Positions 1-11,800 of a stretch of 64,000 bases of DNA are shown here, piece by piece (position 1 is the first letter of the stretch; the number at the start of each line of letters is the position of its first letter). Below the pieces are notes generated by a model. It was not told the DNA's origin. It saw only the letters and a list, made by a program, of their open reading frames with translations, and did not search any database. The translations under genes and the position numbers were made by a program. The stretch spans positions 34,468-98,467 of the forward strand of contig JASAMV010008854.1 of assembly GCA_030248065.1 (NCBI GenBank). The letters are read 5' to 3'. This DNA is from Rhynchonema sp. JSB1_4 (lineage: Eukaryota > Nematoda > Chromadorea > Monhysterida > Xyalidae).

Positions 1-1894
1 CGCTCCAGCGTCGATTGGTCTTCTGCCGCATCTTGACATTGACGACATAGTGCGGTTGCAACGTTGTCGTCGTCACGCCTCTCACAGCCGGACTTGTGGT
101 CGTCTCGTCACTTGTGCAAGGACTCGGCTGGATTGACTCCTCACCGTCCGACCCCAGTGCTGTTCGTTCGTGCACAACGGCTGCAAACAAATGCAAGTAA
201 ATGCATGAAGTGATCGGTACATTTATAGTCCAACAACAGCTAATGCAGAATGTCCTCGCGGCGACCGCAAGCACAACGCGAGCCACAGCACAGACAGAGC
301 ACTACATTCGTGGTACGGAAGCAAATAGCGGTGGAAATACAGAGCGGCCGCAGTTTTTTTATCAAGCTTACATATACGATGGACATGCATTTGGGCTTGG
401 ACTTGGGGTAGACTTAGTAGGCACATTTTTTTCTCGTCTTTTCGGTTCTGATCAACTGATAGAATTTCTTGGCCTAGAAACTTTCCATCCAACAATTCGG
501 TTCATGCGTGCCCAATTACACATCTCTTTTGGTAGCCGCTGTATTTACCCCCGCTTTTTTTTGCTCGCCACACTTATATTCAGGACCATATCAACGTCTA
601 CGTCAACTGCGACTTCGACAACAGTCAACTTAACCGTCGTAGTCGAGGTCGGCAAAGCAGCACAATTTAAGTACCCGTACCGCAGTCTAACAGAAGTCTT
701 TGTCTCGTCACGTGACGTGATTCACGTTTTGAAATTTTGAAACCACCGGCCCCTATCGCAACAAAAACACATGTTGAGCTGTTTTTTAACCATATTTACC
801 GACCACTCACGCTTAATCCTACACGCGGGTTGTTGTTCCGGCTGACAGCTAATCTGCTCAGAGCTATTCTGACATATCAGCTTGGCGGTGTGGTAAGAGC
901 AAAACAACAGCACACACACACACGCACGCATATCCACAAAAACATGCGTTTATGGCCACTAACTGGTAAATTCAGTTATTCAGGTACCATTGCTTGGATG
1001 TAAAACCTTTGCATAATTCATGGCCCAACAACAACATTCATGCAGTCAGCCAAACAGAACGAAAACGCCCCATTTGACTTTCATTTCCTGTTTTCAAGAA
1101 AAAACGGACGCATGCGACTTTTCGTGATCCCTTGAAAGAACAAAAAACAGCAAAAATCGCACCGCTCAAGTGTGAGCTAACAAGCTAACCAGGCTTAACA
1201 AAAACATGAGGCTATAGATCTGTTGGGAAACGAAAACAGCCAGCCTTTCCTTTCTGGGAACCTGACAAGCTTTCCGTTTAACATGACGACTTGAAACATC
1301 ACTTACACAAGCTGACCGACGGTCGTATGAATCTATTGCCACTATTCGGTGTCAACGTTCGCCGCTTCATTGAGAATCGTTGAAACCAGGAGGCGAAATT
1401 GTCCAAATGATGTCTGGCGCGTTTGGTGCGCGAATTGCCGGCCCCTGACGAGCCCGGGCCACCCGAGGACGTCCCGGGCGGTTGGGTGGAGCCCTCGGAC
1501 CTACAAGTGTCCTCATCTTGACCGGAGTCATAGCCGGCATCGTTGTCAGCGGCAAGCACCGAATTGACTAGTTCCTCTTCGTCGCAGAAATCGTGGAAAG
1601 TGGCCGACTTGGTCATGGCCAACGCGACCGAGTCCACCGTCAGGCCGGCCTCCCCACCCGAGTTCGATTTCGGCACCTGTCCATTCACCTGGACCACGTC
1701 ATATGAGGGCGATGCCTCACACATGGAGGCCGTAAGCGTGTCAGTGTCGACATAGATGTCCCCGTTTTGATGTTGCACGACCACAGGCGCTTGTTTGTTG
1801 GTGGTACTGGTGTGATTTGCGAACGTCGAATTGTGACTGACCACCGCGTGACGCTCCGGAATCGATTCCATTATATTGCTTCGTTGGATTTTGA
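1..1894 (-). CDS. Unrecognised Ser/Thr-rich protein, minus strand (two exons, runs off the left edge)
   Basis: Two minus-strand exons are seen. Exon 1871..1307 opens with ATG at 1871 (start MESIPERHAVV) and ends at a strong donor GTAAGT (phase 1). Exon 159..1 follows an AG acceptor at 161-160, enters in phase 1 and stays open to the window edge. An in-frame TAA lies upstream of 1871, so ATG 1871 can be a true start. Alternatively, an AG at 1896-1895 would let the exon begin at 1894 in phase 1, matching the last exon of the neighbouring minus-strand model (8828..18660), which would make one gene. The protein is acidic and Ser/Gly-rich, then has a basic stretch (RTKRARHHLDNFASWFQRFS), then SP/TS-rich sequence. 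No domain is recognised. The W-F-x-R-F plus Ser-Pro pattern is loosely like neuron navigator linkers, far too weak to assign. A 3' splice-like TTTTTTACAG about 85 bases upstream of ATG could be a trans-splice site. Confidence 0.6.
160..1306 (-). other. Intron of the left-edge minus-strand gene
   Basis: This is the phase-1 intron between the two left-edge exons. It holds a (CA)n-rich run near 909-932 and nothing else I can support. A 179-codon open frame on the plus strand (201-740) crosses poly-T tracts, has no recognisable domain and lies inside this intron; I do not call it. Confidence 0.55.
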
Positions 1895-2290
1895 CTTGTT
1901 TTTGTGTTATTATTAAAATACCTTATTTTGAAATCCTCGGTCTTTGCCGCGGACACTGTAAAAAATGTTCAACGTCAGCAGTTGATGTCTTACAATGAGG
2001 CAGTGGCGGATAGCGTAGGATTGAATGCGGAAATTGGATATGCCGGATATGATGCGGACAAAAAGGGACGCTCGAGGACGCCGGTTGATTCAAGCTTATA
2101 GGCTTTCGGATCTAAATTAAAGCCGACTCGATAATCCTCAAATGATTGGGGCAAAACGTGACAGCGCTCATCTGCATATGCGCGTGCGTTCAAGTCAAAC
2201 TCACAGGTTACACGGCGGGAAGCACAAATTCTTTCGTGCTGCACCAAACAACCCGCATCGCCAACCACTCATGCCGAAAAGTACCAGGTA

Positions 2291-2743
2291 TATGCTGTCA
2301 TAAAGAACCGTTTTTTTTATTTTTCGTGGAAAAAAACGTTTTTTTCCGAAAAAACCGTTTTTTTCCAAATACTTTTCCAGTACTTAAGAACGTAATTTCG
2401 AAAAATATAACAATTTCAGTGCAAAATTTGTTCGAAGTGACGAGAGTGCTCTTGAAGAGTGTTGAAGTCAGTCGAAAACACTTGGTTTACACGCTTTTTG
2501 GCCCATTTTGGGCCGGTTAATTTTTGTGCTAGAGCCAAATTTTCACTGAAATCGAAAAACTCATCAGTTTTGCATTACAATTTTTTTGGAAAAATTGGAA
2601 TAAAGTACCGATATTTTTCCGATCAAAAACCGAAAAGGTACCCACGGAAAAATAAATGGAAAAGTATTCGGGTCTCGGAAAAAAACGGTTTTTTTTCGGT
2701 TTTTTTTCCGAAAAAAACCGGTTTTTTTCCGCCTGCCAGTATA
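2291..2743. mobile_element. hAT-like MITE with perfect 8-bp target duplication ACCAGGTA
   Basis: The element lies between two copies of ACCAGGTA (2283-2290 and 2744-2751). Its ends are TATGCTG at the left and CAGTATA at the right, imperfect inverted repeats of the form TATRCTG. Inside are alternating tracts of the type GAAAAAAACCGG and CCGTTTTTTTCC that can fold back. There is no coding capacity. A related element with TATACTTGC ends lies at 30759-31129, and a left-end fragment (TATACTGGCGG) at 18921. Confidence 0.75.
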
Positions 2744-5700
2744 ACCAGGTACCTACATGGCGGGACAAAAGCAAGCGACTTTTTTCATCGAGAGAGCGCG
2801 CTCGCTAAATCCAACCAACAAGTGAAAACGCCGGGACGCGTGCCGTTTCCAAAAAAGCCATGAGCACCCTGTAGACAGTCGTTTGAAGGGCCCTAACGGT
2901 TGGTCCAACCGAGGGGGAGACTAAATTGGATCCATGAACTCTAGCAGGCAGCTACCGAGCCGAACAATAAAAGTGATGTCCACTTTGGTCCATTGGGAAC
3001 AACGGCATTAGGTGTTCAGTTCGTGGGATCATTTCCAGCTCCAATGCACACTCGGAACTGCACTGCACCTTGTATGATTCTGGCACCAAACAAACAATAA
3101 AAAGCCGCCATGTCCCTTTAGAAGTCTGCAGTTCAAGAAGAGAGAAAACAAAGCATTCAGCTTGGTGTAGCACGGGGCGACACGACATAATCCACATCGA
3201 AATTAGAAATCTTTCGGTAGCATGTAGCACACCAGCTGGCAGAAGAAGTGGTTGCAAATTCTGTTCAGCTACCGTCACGCAGATGACGAAAGAAATGCAC
3301 AAATCGTGCAGAAACGGACTCCTCCTCCCACTCTGATGCCGTAAAAAGACACAGATAACCGATTGAGTACAATAATGAACATGAGGTACAAACAACGAGA
3401 AAGCACGTGCGCGCATAGCCCACACATGACTTGATGTGTATCACGCTGTGCTCACACAGGCTAACAACACCCACGTATGCTTCAATAATCAGGATGTAAG
3501 GCTGCAAACTGGCTGGGTAGCAAGCTGAGGTACAGAGTCGCCAGAAGCTTTATGTCGATCTCTGAGTCCACAACAGCACAATATGGATGCAGTTGCATTC
3601 TGAAAGACGGCCGGCCGACGACAAAAACAAGGTTATTCACCTGCCGTTTCCGGAGATCATAAGTTGGGAAGGAAGCTATTATTAATTTCTGGCCTTTCGA
3701 CGTTGGATGAGGAAGACTGTTGTGAGAGTCGCCCATCATAATCTTGAACAGATGAGCTGATGCTATATAATGACATTGATGCCTCTGTCGTTCTGCAATG
3801 AATAAGGATTCGCTCTCGTCCGATGTGACACATTCGCTGTACAGTGAAACCTAGATGTAGGAAACGGCTCAAGGCACGAAAATTCGCTTCTTATAATTTC
3901 CTGTTGTGCAATTTCCTAAAACGGATCAGTTATACACATGCGAAAAACATGTTTCTTATAACGCGGAATTTCCCATGACGTTTCAGACTGCGTGTGCGCA
4001 TTTGACTGAACCCAAACGGTGTTTTTCCAAAATCTGACCAACATCAAGCGCACCCACGGCCACCGTTCATATGTCAGTAATCTGCGTGTCTGAAGTTCAG
4101 GGTTTGGAACTGACGTTAGGAAAACAGGAGCTTACTGAGCCCAGTCAGTCATCCTGCAATGATTGAACTTGGATCAAGCCAGCAAACTTTTTAGGCGGAC
4201 GGGAGGGGGTGAGCAGCGGTCACAGGACATATCAACCCTCCCACAGACGTGACGCACACAAGAGAAACTTGGAATCGACTGGCGCCAAACACTCGGTAGC
4301 TTAGACTGACAGCCCAGTCGAGTTGAAGCGAGTGCTGCATAAAAATCTAATTATGGGCCGCAGATAGCCTGAATCGTGGTGAGATTTGTGCCCAACGTGT
4401 GATTCTTTGATCAAAATAAGGTTGGCCAGGGACCCAACAAGTCCAAAAGCGAAAACTTATAGCCAGATTCGCGTGATCGGTGAGGCAATGCTGGCTGACT
4501 GGAGGTCGGGTCAAATCAATTGAATGGACCCGCGTACAGATGGACGCGAAACGCATTAATCGCGCTCAACCGGCAGTATCCGGTACCATCATGCTTGGGC
4601 AACTGATCCGTACGGGATTAGTGACCGGCTGCATTTAGCGACAAATTTACTTAGTCATAAAGCAAGCGGATCGACGCGAAAGGCCGCTAGTAACTCAGAC
4701 AGTGGCATGTGGGCGAACATCGGCGGAAACGCACCAGGAATGCATATTCAAGTTGGAAATGGAACGATGTGCACCGCCCTCGTCGGCGTATAAGCAAGCG
4801 CTTCCTTCTAACCAGCAACTAATAGCGGTCGTGCGGTTGGTTCAAAATGGGCTCATTTGCAGCAGCGCCGACCGGGCGAGTGAATGAATGAATGAATAAA
4901 CGAACGAGTTGCTAAACTGGGGTACGTACACGCAAGGTATATGTAGGTAGGTGCATGTAGCACGCATTTCGCACCCGTTTGTTGGTTCAAGCGGCTCCAC
5001 ACCGAGCTTATATAGCTCCTGTCGGACTTAGATGGCTAGTAGCTATCTGGCTGCGAGCAAGCAAGTTAGCTGCGCTCCACTGACCACGACACAGTGTAGT
5101 GAGCTATGTATGTACGGTGGGGCGACAACAAGCTGGTGCACACGCGCGCACGCAATGGAGAGAGCGGCGGCAAGACTTTGAGTCCTCTAAGCAGCTCAGC
5201 TTTGGGCCACACTCGCACGCACACTAACCACCAGCTAGTGCATGCGCATGTTGGCTGCGGCCGGCTGCTAACAAACTTAGTCACGATGACACAGGCATAC
5301 ACGCATGTGAATGTGAATGTGTGTACACGCACGGCCACATATCGATCGGCGCCTGTGGCTAGCAATAACTAACGGCTTGTTGTACCACCGTATGATGCTG
5401 CTGCTAAGGTTGTGCTGCGAGCATAATGTGAGGGCCACAGGACAGGACAGGATAGATGCGGCCAGATATTGCATGTGCCTGCACAACACTGCCCACACGC
5501 TTGCTGCCACTGACTGCGGCCGGTTCATTTTGGGTACCACACGGGCCTCTTAGAACCCACTATTTACGATTCACAACGTGCACCCAGAAAAAGGATGGCA
5601 GGAATGCAGCAACATGCGACAAAGCGCGTGTACATCAGTAGCGGAAGCGAACCCTTCACTGATATATAAGGCTGTTATTCATGTGCCTGCAAACCAGATA

Positions 5701-6535
5701 AGCCCACATGTGCCGCCATTCAACCACATGCAGTACAGGAGCCAGCCGGTCGACCTGGCTTCCATGTCACATAGCAATAAATGTGCGCGATTTTTTGGGT
5801 GCTGCATGTTCCGGAGAGCAGCACTATGCGTCACGGGCCTCAGCAAGATGGTCAAATTTGTTGGACACGCCATCAGACATGCATTGAACGGCAAGCAGCA
5901 AGCATCACTCACTCACGGAGCTCGGCCCTCAAGGGCCAGGGGTCTTCAAACGTCTTGGGCCCCTGCGTGCTCTGATGTTTCATGTGATACACATGTATTC
6001 ACCGTACACGGCAACCCCAAAATCCGTGACGTCCCACAGCTGCCAAACACCACTTGGGTGCGTCTTAAACGGCTGGCTGTGATCACATAGCTTGATGCTA
6101 ATAATAATCACCCCTCTGTGACACATGCGCGCTCTGGTCTCTCGAAAACCCTTGAGGTCATTAGACGTCCATTTATTTGGCTGGCACCAAAAATCGTGCG
6201 ACGAAATTTGGATTTGCTGACTGGTATATAGTTCCAGGATCCAACGCGCGCTTCAACATGTTTGCATGCTCCAAAACGGTTATCTAAAACCAATGGGTCA
6301 AGTACAAATGGTGCACAAGAGGCCTCAAAATCATACCGTACCCAAGAACGGGAGGTGAGAATTTCAATCATACCGCGAGCAAACGAGCGTATAAAATAAT
6401 GGCGTTCGTTACGCACGCGCATGATGACAATAGCCATTGAGGGTGGGTGTACTACTACATTGCGTACACGTCTGGGTGTAGGCTCGGGTGGCGGCACACA
6501 AGCAACGACAAGCGGTGGCCGGACAATGACAAACA

Positions 6536-6701
6536 CAAGCAAGACCACAGCAAGAAAAAGAGCAGGCCAAAAGCCTTTTCACCCGCATCAGGCTTAGGCT
6601 AGTTTTGTGTTTGGGCTTAGGCTTAGGCTTAGGCCTATTCGTTTTTAGGTTCTGCTCTTTTGGACTCTGCTCTTTTTCACTTGCTCAAAGTGGTCTTGCT
6701 C
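6536..6701. repeat. Fold-back repeat with telomere-like TTAGGC hexamers in its loop
   Basis: Left arm 6536-6572 (CAAGCAAGACCAC ... AAAAAGAGCAG ... CCAAAAG) pairs with right arm 6656-6701 (CTTTTGG ... CTGCTCTTTTT ... GTGGTCTTGCTC), with a few indels. The loop holds GGCTTAGGCT near 6590 and three perfect tandem units of the nematode telomere hexamer TTAGGC near 6613-6635. This is an interstitial telomere-like site. Confidence 0.7.
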
Positions 6702-8827
6702 AAATGTGCTTTGCTCAATTGCCCGTCCGCCGCACACGCATGCAGCTGCGAGTCGTGACGAGTGTTGGGTGTACATTTTGAGGGCACCAGACGTTCATAT
6801 GTAATCATTTTGGCGAAATCAAATCATGCAAGAATCTCCTGATTTATCAAGAAAACATTTCGGCTGCTTCAAGACCGTAACGGGCCCAAATTTAAGTGAA
6901 CCGACTGACAGACAGCTGATGATGTGATACCATGGGGGAACCACAGTTGTTAATTTCAAGTCAGAAATGGCGCACACCACAAACAGGTTCCCGTTGCAAC
7001 ATTTTTCAGTTTCTTTCTTTATTCGCTAGATTGAAGTCTGGATTGCATTATGTTGCATTTTTCTTTCGTATTTGAACAGCGCCGCGCGAGAACCGCAATG
7101 CCAACGATTGACTTTGGCGCTTTTTCAAGTGCCGAATCGAAACTTTCTTATTCTTGCCGCAGTCGTGGTCGTTACGAACCCTTTGTGTAGAATGTGTCGG
7201 ACGGAACCATTTTTTCATTGTCCTTCTTTTTTCTTTTTTCATTGTCAAGTTAGCACATAAATCATATGATTGATTTGAAGCGTGTCATCTTTTCTTTGTC
7301 GCACACATGTATGTCGGAAGGAATTTTTGGCGAATTTGAGTTTTTTGAGTGAACACTTTCGTCGCTTAAAATGCTAAAAACCTGCCAAGTCCCATTGAAT
7401 CAAAGAACCCACCCAATTCAGCTTACCACACCCCTCTCCCAATGTCCCAAAAATCTAATCCCCATCGTAACGCAATGCGACAGACACAACATCTGATTAA
7501 CGCATAACGCCGAAGGTTGCGACGCAGAAAATTTCGTTTCCCTTTCCTACCTTGCTGGTTGTTGTGTCAATCTTACACCAAGGTGCAATATAATGCCACC
7601 AGAAACAGAGTTCACCTCTGTTTATGCATACGTGCAGATAAAATTGTCACCCACACACACATAAACACAGACAACAGGTACACTACGCGTGTTGAACGAA
7701 CGCGTAAAATCCAAAAGTGGATATATACCGCCCAGAGTATGTAAATTGGGATGTACATTGCACTTTGTCAAGACGGCCAGACATTATTCGGCACCAGATC
7801 CAGCTATTTTGCACATATCTTGTTGGTTATTTACGGTACCCAAATTCCTTCAAGCGTTCGTCAACATTTAGTTTAGACATACGAAAATCACGCCTTATAG
7901 ACGCGAACGCCACTCATAAATATACATCGAAAATCGACAGTGTTTTTATATTTGCCGATTTCTTAATTTAAACTGGACCAAAAAGTGCTATAAATTCAAA
8001 TAAACACACCCAATCACAAGGCCAGCTTAACCAATTCTTCACTGCTCTGTGTTTGTCAACCCCTTTCAGGCAATCTGACCAAATCTTACAATGAATGGCC
8101 ACACCCAAGCAAAGCACCACCAGATTTAGCCGATCGAAGAAAAAAAGTGAATCAATCAGCAATTTTAGCATTTGGGGGACACAAGACACCAAAAAAGAAC
8201 ACAACAGTAAATTCGATGATTCATTTTTTTGAAAATTGCACAACCTAAAAATGACACTTGCACAGAAAATACATCGGACGCTGTCAAAAAATTAAAAAAA
8301 TAAAAATCTCCACAGCGCTACTTTCTGATCCCTTTCACAACCAGCCAGAAACGTGCATTTTATCAGGTCAACTCAACTCAAAACCTGACACTCACTCAAC
8401 TCAACATTCGCATAAGGCAGGGCAGCTTGCTGTGTGTCTGGGGTCTGAGAGTGTCGTGGAAAATTGAATAAAAGTTGTTGCGCAAAACACATCGATGTCG
8501 CGACGTCAGGCAACAGGTGAGGCACGCACCCTCACTTCAAACTGCCGAACAAAATTCAATGGGTGAACTCGATGTGAACGTGAAGACTGCCTGTTTTCTT
8601 ATGTCTGGCCCACGAATTATTTGAAAGTGTGCGTATTTTGCGCGAATCTTCTTCAAACAATAAACATAACGCTATCATAATCACAAAACAGCGCACGCAG
8701 TTACATAGTGCCTATGAGCAAAACAACAACATTCCAGCGGCAAGACAAACGACGCAGATGACCAACCAGCATTTTTTACTTTTCCAGTACAAAAACCGAC
8801 AAAAAAATCTGAAAGGTGTCAACGCAC

Positions 8828-11800
8828 CTTTCGGGTATCCACTTCCATAAAAGGCCACCCTCGAGTTCGAATGCGACCTCATATCATAGTGCGACATCGA
8901 TCCACCATTAGGCACCCTGGTGTGCTTCAGGGGTCGGTTCACTCCATTCGGGGGCACAACAGGGGCATCCGTGGTTGAGCTGGGCCTGGACCGCGACATG
9001 GCCTTGTCATTGGGTAAGGATTTGCTCGTACTGTTGCCTGAGTTGACAAGGCCGAACCACGATGAGCGCTTCGATCTGTGAAATGGTTGGGATTGTGTGT
9101 GGGTCGAGGGAACATGGTGTTGGTTTGTTCAGGTTGCATTGAAAAAACACTTGGTGTTTTGTAACTCCATCTACGGTGACCTTTCTGATCTACCTTATCG
9201 TTCGTGAAATCAGAGAAAACAGATTGACATTTAGAAAAAGTGCTAGAAACGTTACTGTGCGGTGCGTTATCCAACAAACAAACCAACGCGTCGAGACCAG
9301 AACAAAAACCCCAGAAAAACACAAAAACTGAAACACTCACTTTTTATCCTTGTTCTTTTTGCCGTGTTTTGTGTTCGCTTCAGGCACCGTCACTGTTGGT
9401 TCACCGTTTGTGATCGCACCTAAAAGAGAAAACAAATATTTTCCCACTACAGGTTTCGAACACGCACCCTTTCGCGCGTTAGCCCAAAGCACGTACCTGT
9501 CGACCACATATTGTTGTTGTCGAAACACCTTGTCGACGCAAAGCTGCTGCTTCCGTTAACCGGCAATGTTGTGTTGATGTGCGATGATGTTTCAGCGTCC
9601 GTTGCAAATTGTGACGTGGTCCGAGATCTTCTGAAAAAAATTTGAAAACTTAGAAAAACGGGTAATAAATAAATTCTTGTTTTATCATCATCGTAATCAT
9701 CACCAACAGAACAGCAGAAGCGCAAACGGGCGGCGCCAGTAGCCTCTTCTGAAGAATGCTTCTAAACTGCGCTATTTATTATTGCACTGCCTGGGATTTG
9801 GAAACAAACAAGCAAACATGTGCTGTAAGCTCCGACAACGCCAGGTGAAGCACAAACACAAGACATGGCCGGCTAATGCATTTGGGTTCGGCAGATATGG
9901 AGAAAGAGAATTAACAAAAACTAGCAGACGTGACAAATGGTTCAACCTTCAGTCTCTCAATCACCCCGCAGTTTCTTCATTTAGTCTACAACGTCTCGCA
10001 AAGAAAGAACAAGGCAGGAAGTGTGAAAAAACCTTATCAAACGAACATGTTCGTCATTGAACGAGAAGAAAACAGCCAGCTTTGCAAAGTTGCGCGGGAA
10101 CCGGAGAAAGAGAACTCAAGTAGTTCCAGAAAATTGGACCACTTTTCTTGGTCACCGCAAACTTAAGATAATAAAACGCCGTTGAAAATAGCCGCATCAG
10201 CTGAATTACAAATGACCTGGACGGAGAGCGACAAAAATACATTCCATTGCAAAAAAATAACGCATATTATCACACACAACCACATTACAGTTAATACGCA
10301 AGCGGCCAAATGTACCTAGTCAGGAAAAGGGGCATGCGGCAGCAAGCACTACATACATTCATTTCAAAGAACATTAGCCACTGGCGGAGAGCGTGACCAA
10401 CCACGGCCACAGTACAAATTTTTGAGCGCAACCCCAAAGGTTGATGGCTAAAAAACTAAGGATACCTGATAAACTCACGTCCACGGCATTTATGGTCACA
10501 CCATACACACGCGGCATACCCGGTCTTAATCCCTCCAACAAAGGGTTCGCTTAGAACAAAATGGCATTGGAACCTGGTGCCGGTTCTCATGACTGGATAC
10601 CTCTGACATTATCAGGAGAAATGAAGAACCCAGACGGCACTGCATGGCGAAAATTGCAAGGACCTCGAAAAAAAGTACCTCGGCCAATGCCAGCCGGTGA
10701 ACACAGCAAGCAGCTATGTAGGTAAGCTGGACAGGAGAAAATACAGAGGCACACATAAACAAAAAAACACAAAACGACTATCTGGTGCTATAGACATATT
10801 AAATAAGGTGCTTCATAGCAGGCATGGGTAGGTACCGCACAACAAACAATGGGAACTAATCCCGGATTAAGACCTTCAGGACTCAATAATTTCACTCAGG
10901 CGGCAATACATAAAAGCTTCAGTCGACTGAATATACTGCGGCGCTAAAAATGCACTCGGAATTCAATGTGGTTCCAAAGGGATATCCAGTATCCACAACA
11001 CAACCTAGAATTGGTCAACGGTGCAATAAATGACACTATTTAGGTACCGTGTTTGAGGCATCAATACATACGCTCAGCTTAGATATATCCAAATATTTTG
11101 CACTTTTCACGTCCAGATAAGCATCATTAACGTACAGTACCGGGTGCAATTCCAGGCTGAAAGTTGAAGTCGCGTGCACGCGCGTGCGAAACAGTGCGAA
11201 GTATAGGCAAAGTCGAAGTAACTTCGCGTGCACGCGCGTGCACGCGAAGTTTTGCGCGTGCGCTGGCGTGCGCTGCCTATGTTTTAGCACTAGGAAGTCG
11301 CGTGCACGCGCGTGCACGCGACTTCGATTTTCAGCCTAGAATTGCACCGGGAACTGTAGATGATTTTCACCACGGATGAAATATTGTGGGTCCCACTCTG
11401 GTCACGCAAGCCTCATATTTGTGATGTTGGTAAAATGGTTCGTTTAACCTGACAAGCAATTTCGGACAAAATAAAGGCCCATTCATCGAGCTTAGATTGA
11501 TTACCTTCATAGTGACATACCTCACAACCACCAGCTAGAGAATAAAACAAAACAAGATATCATCAATTTATATTAACATTTTATGAGTGTGCTTGCCGGA
11601 TTTGATGTGACCTGTTTATTGCCATTTCACAAGAACACAATGGTGTGCTGTACTTGATTACATCTATTACTCGAGTCAAAACTACTGAACCGTGTTGAAG
11701 CCTGAAGCTCTGAATTGACGATATGACCAAAGCAAATGTCGGGCTCAGAGGGCATATTGGGATCAGTCCATATTGTCAACAGTCCAGAACAGATGGTGGG

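Larger units (their letters stand above)
1895..8827. other. Long non-coding stretch between minus-strand exons
   Basis: No convincing exon was found on either strand. If the two minus-strand models are one gene, this is an intron of about 6.9 kb; otherwise it is intergenic. It holds a 453-bp hAT-like element (2291-2743) and a fold-back with telomere-like hexamers (6536-6701). Short AATG/AATA repeats occur near 4880-4905. Open frames here are short and have no domain signal. Confidence 0.5.

Noticed and set aside
201..740. 179-codon plus-strand open frame
   Set aside because: Runs through poly-T and ACG repeats, no domain, no splice or start context, and lies inside an intron of the minus-strand gene.
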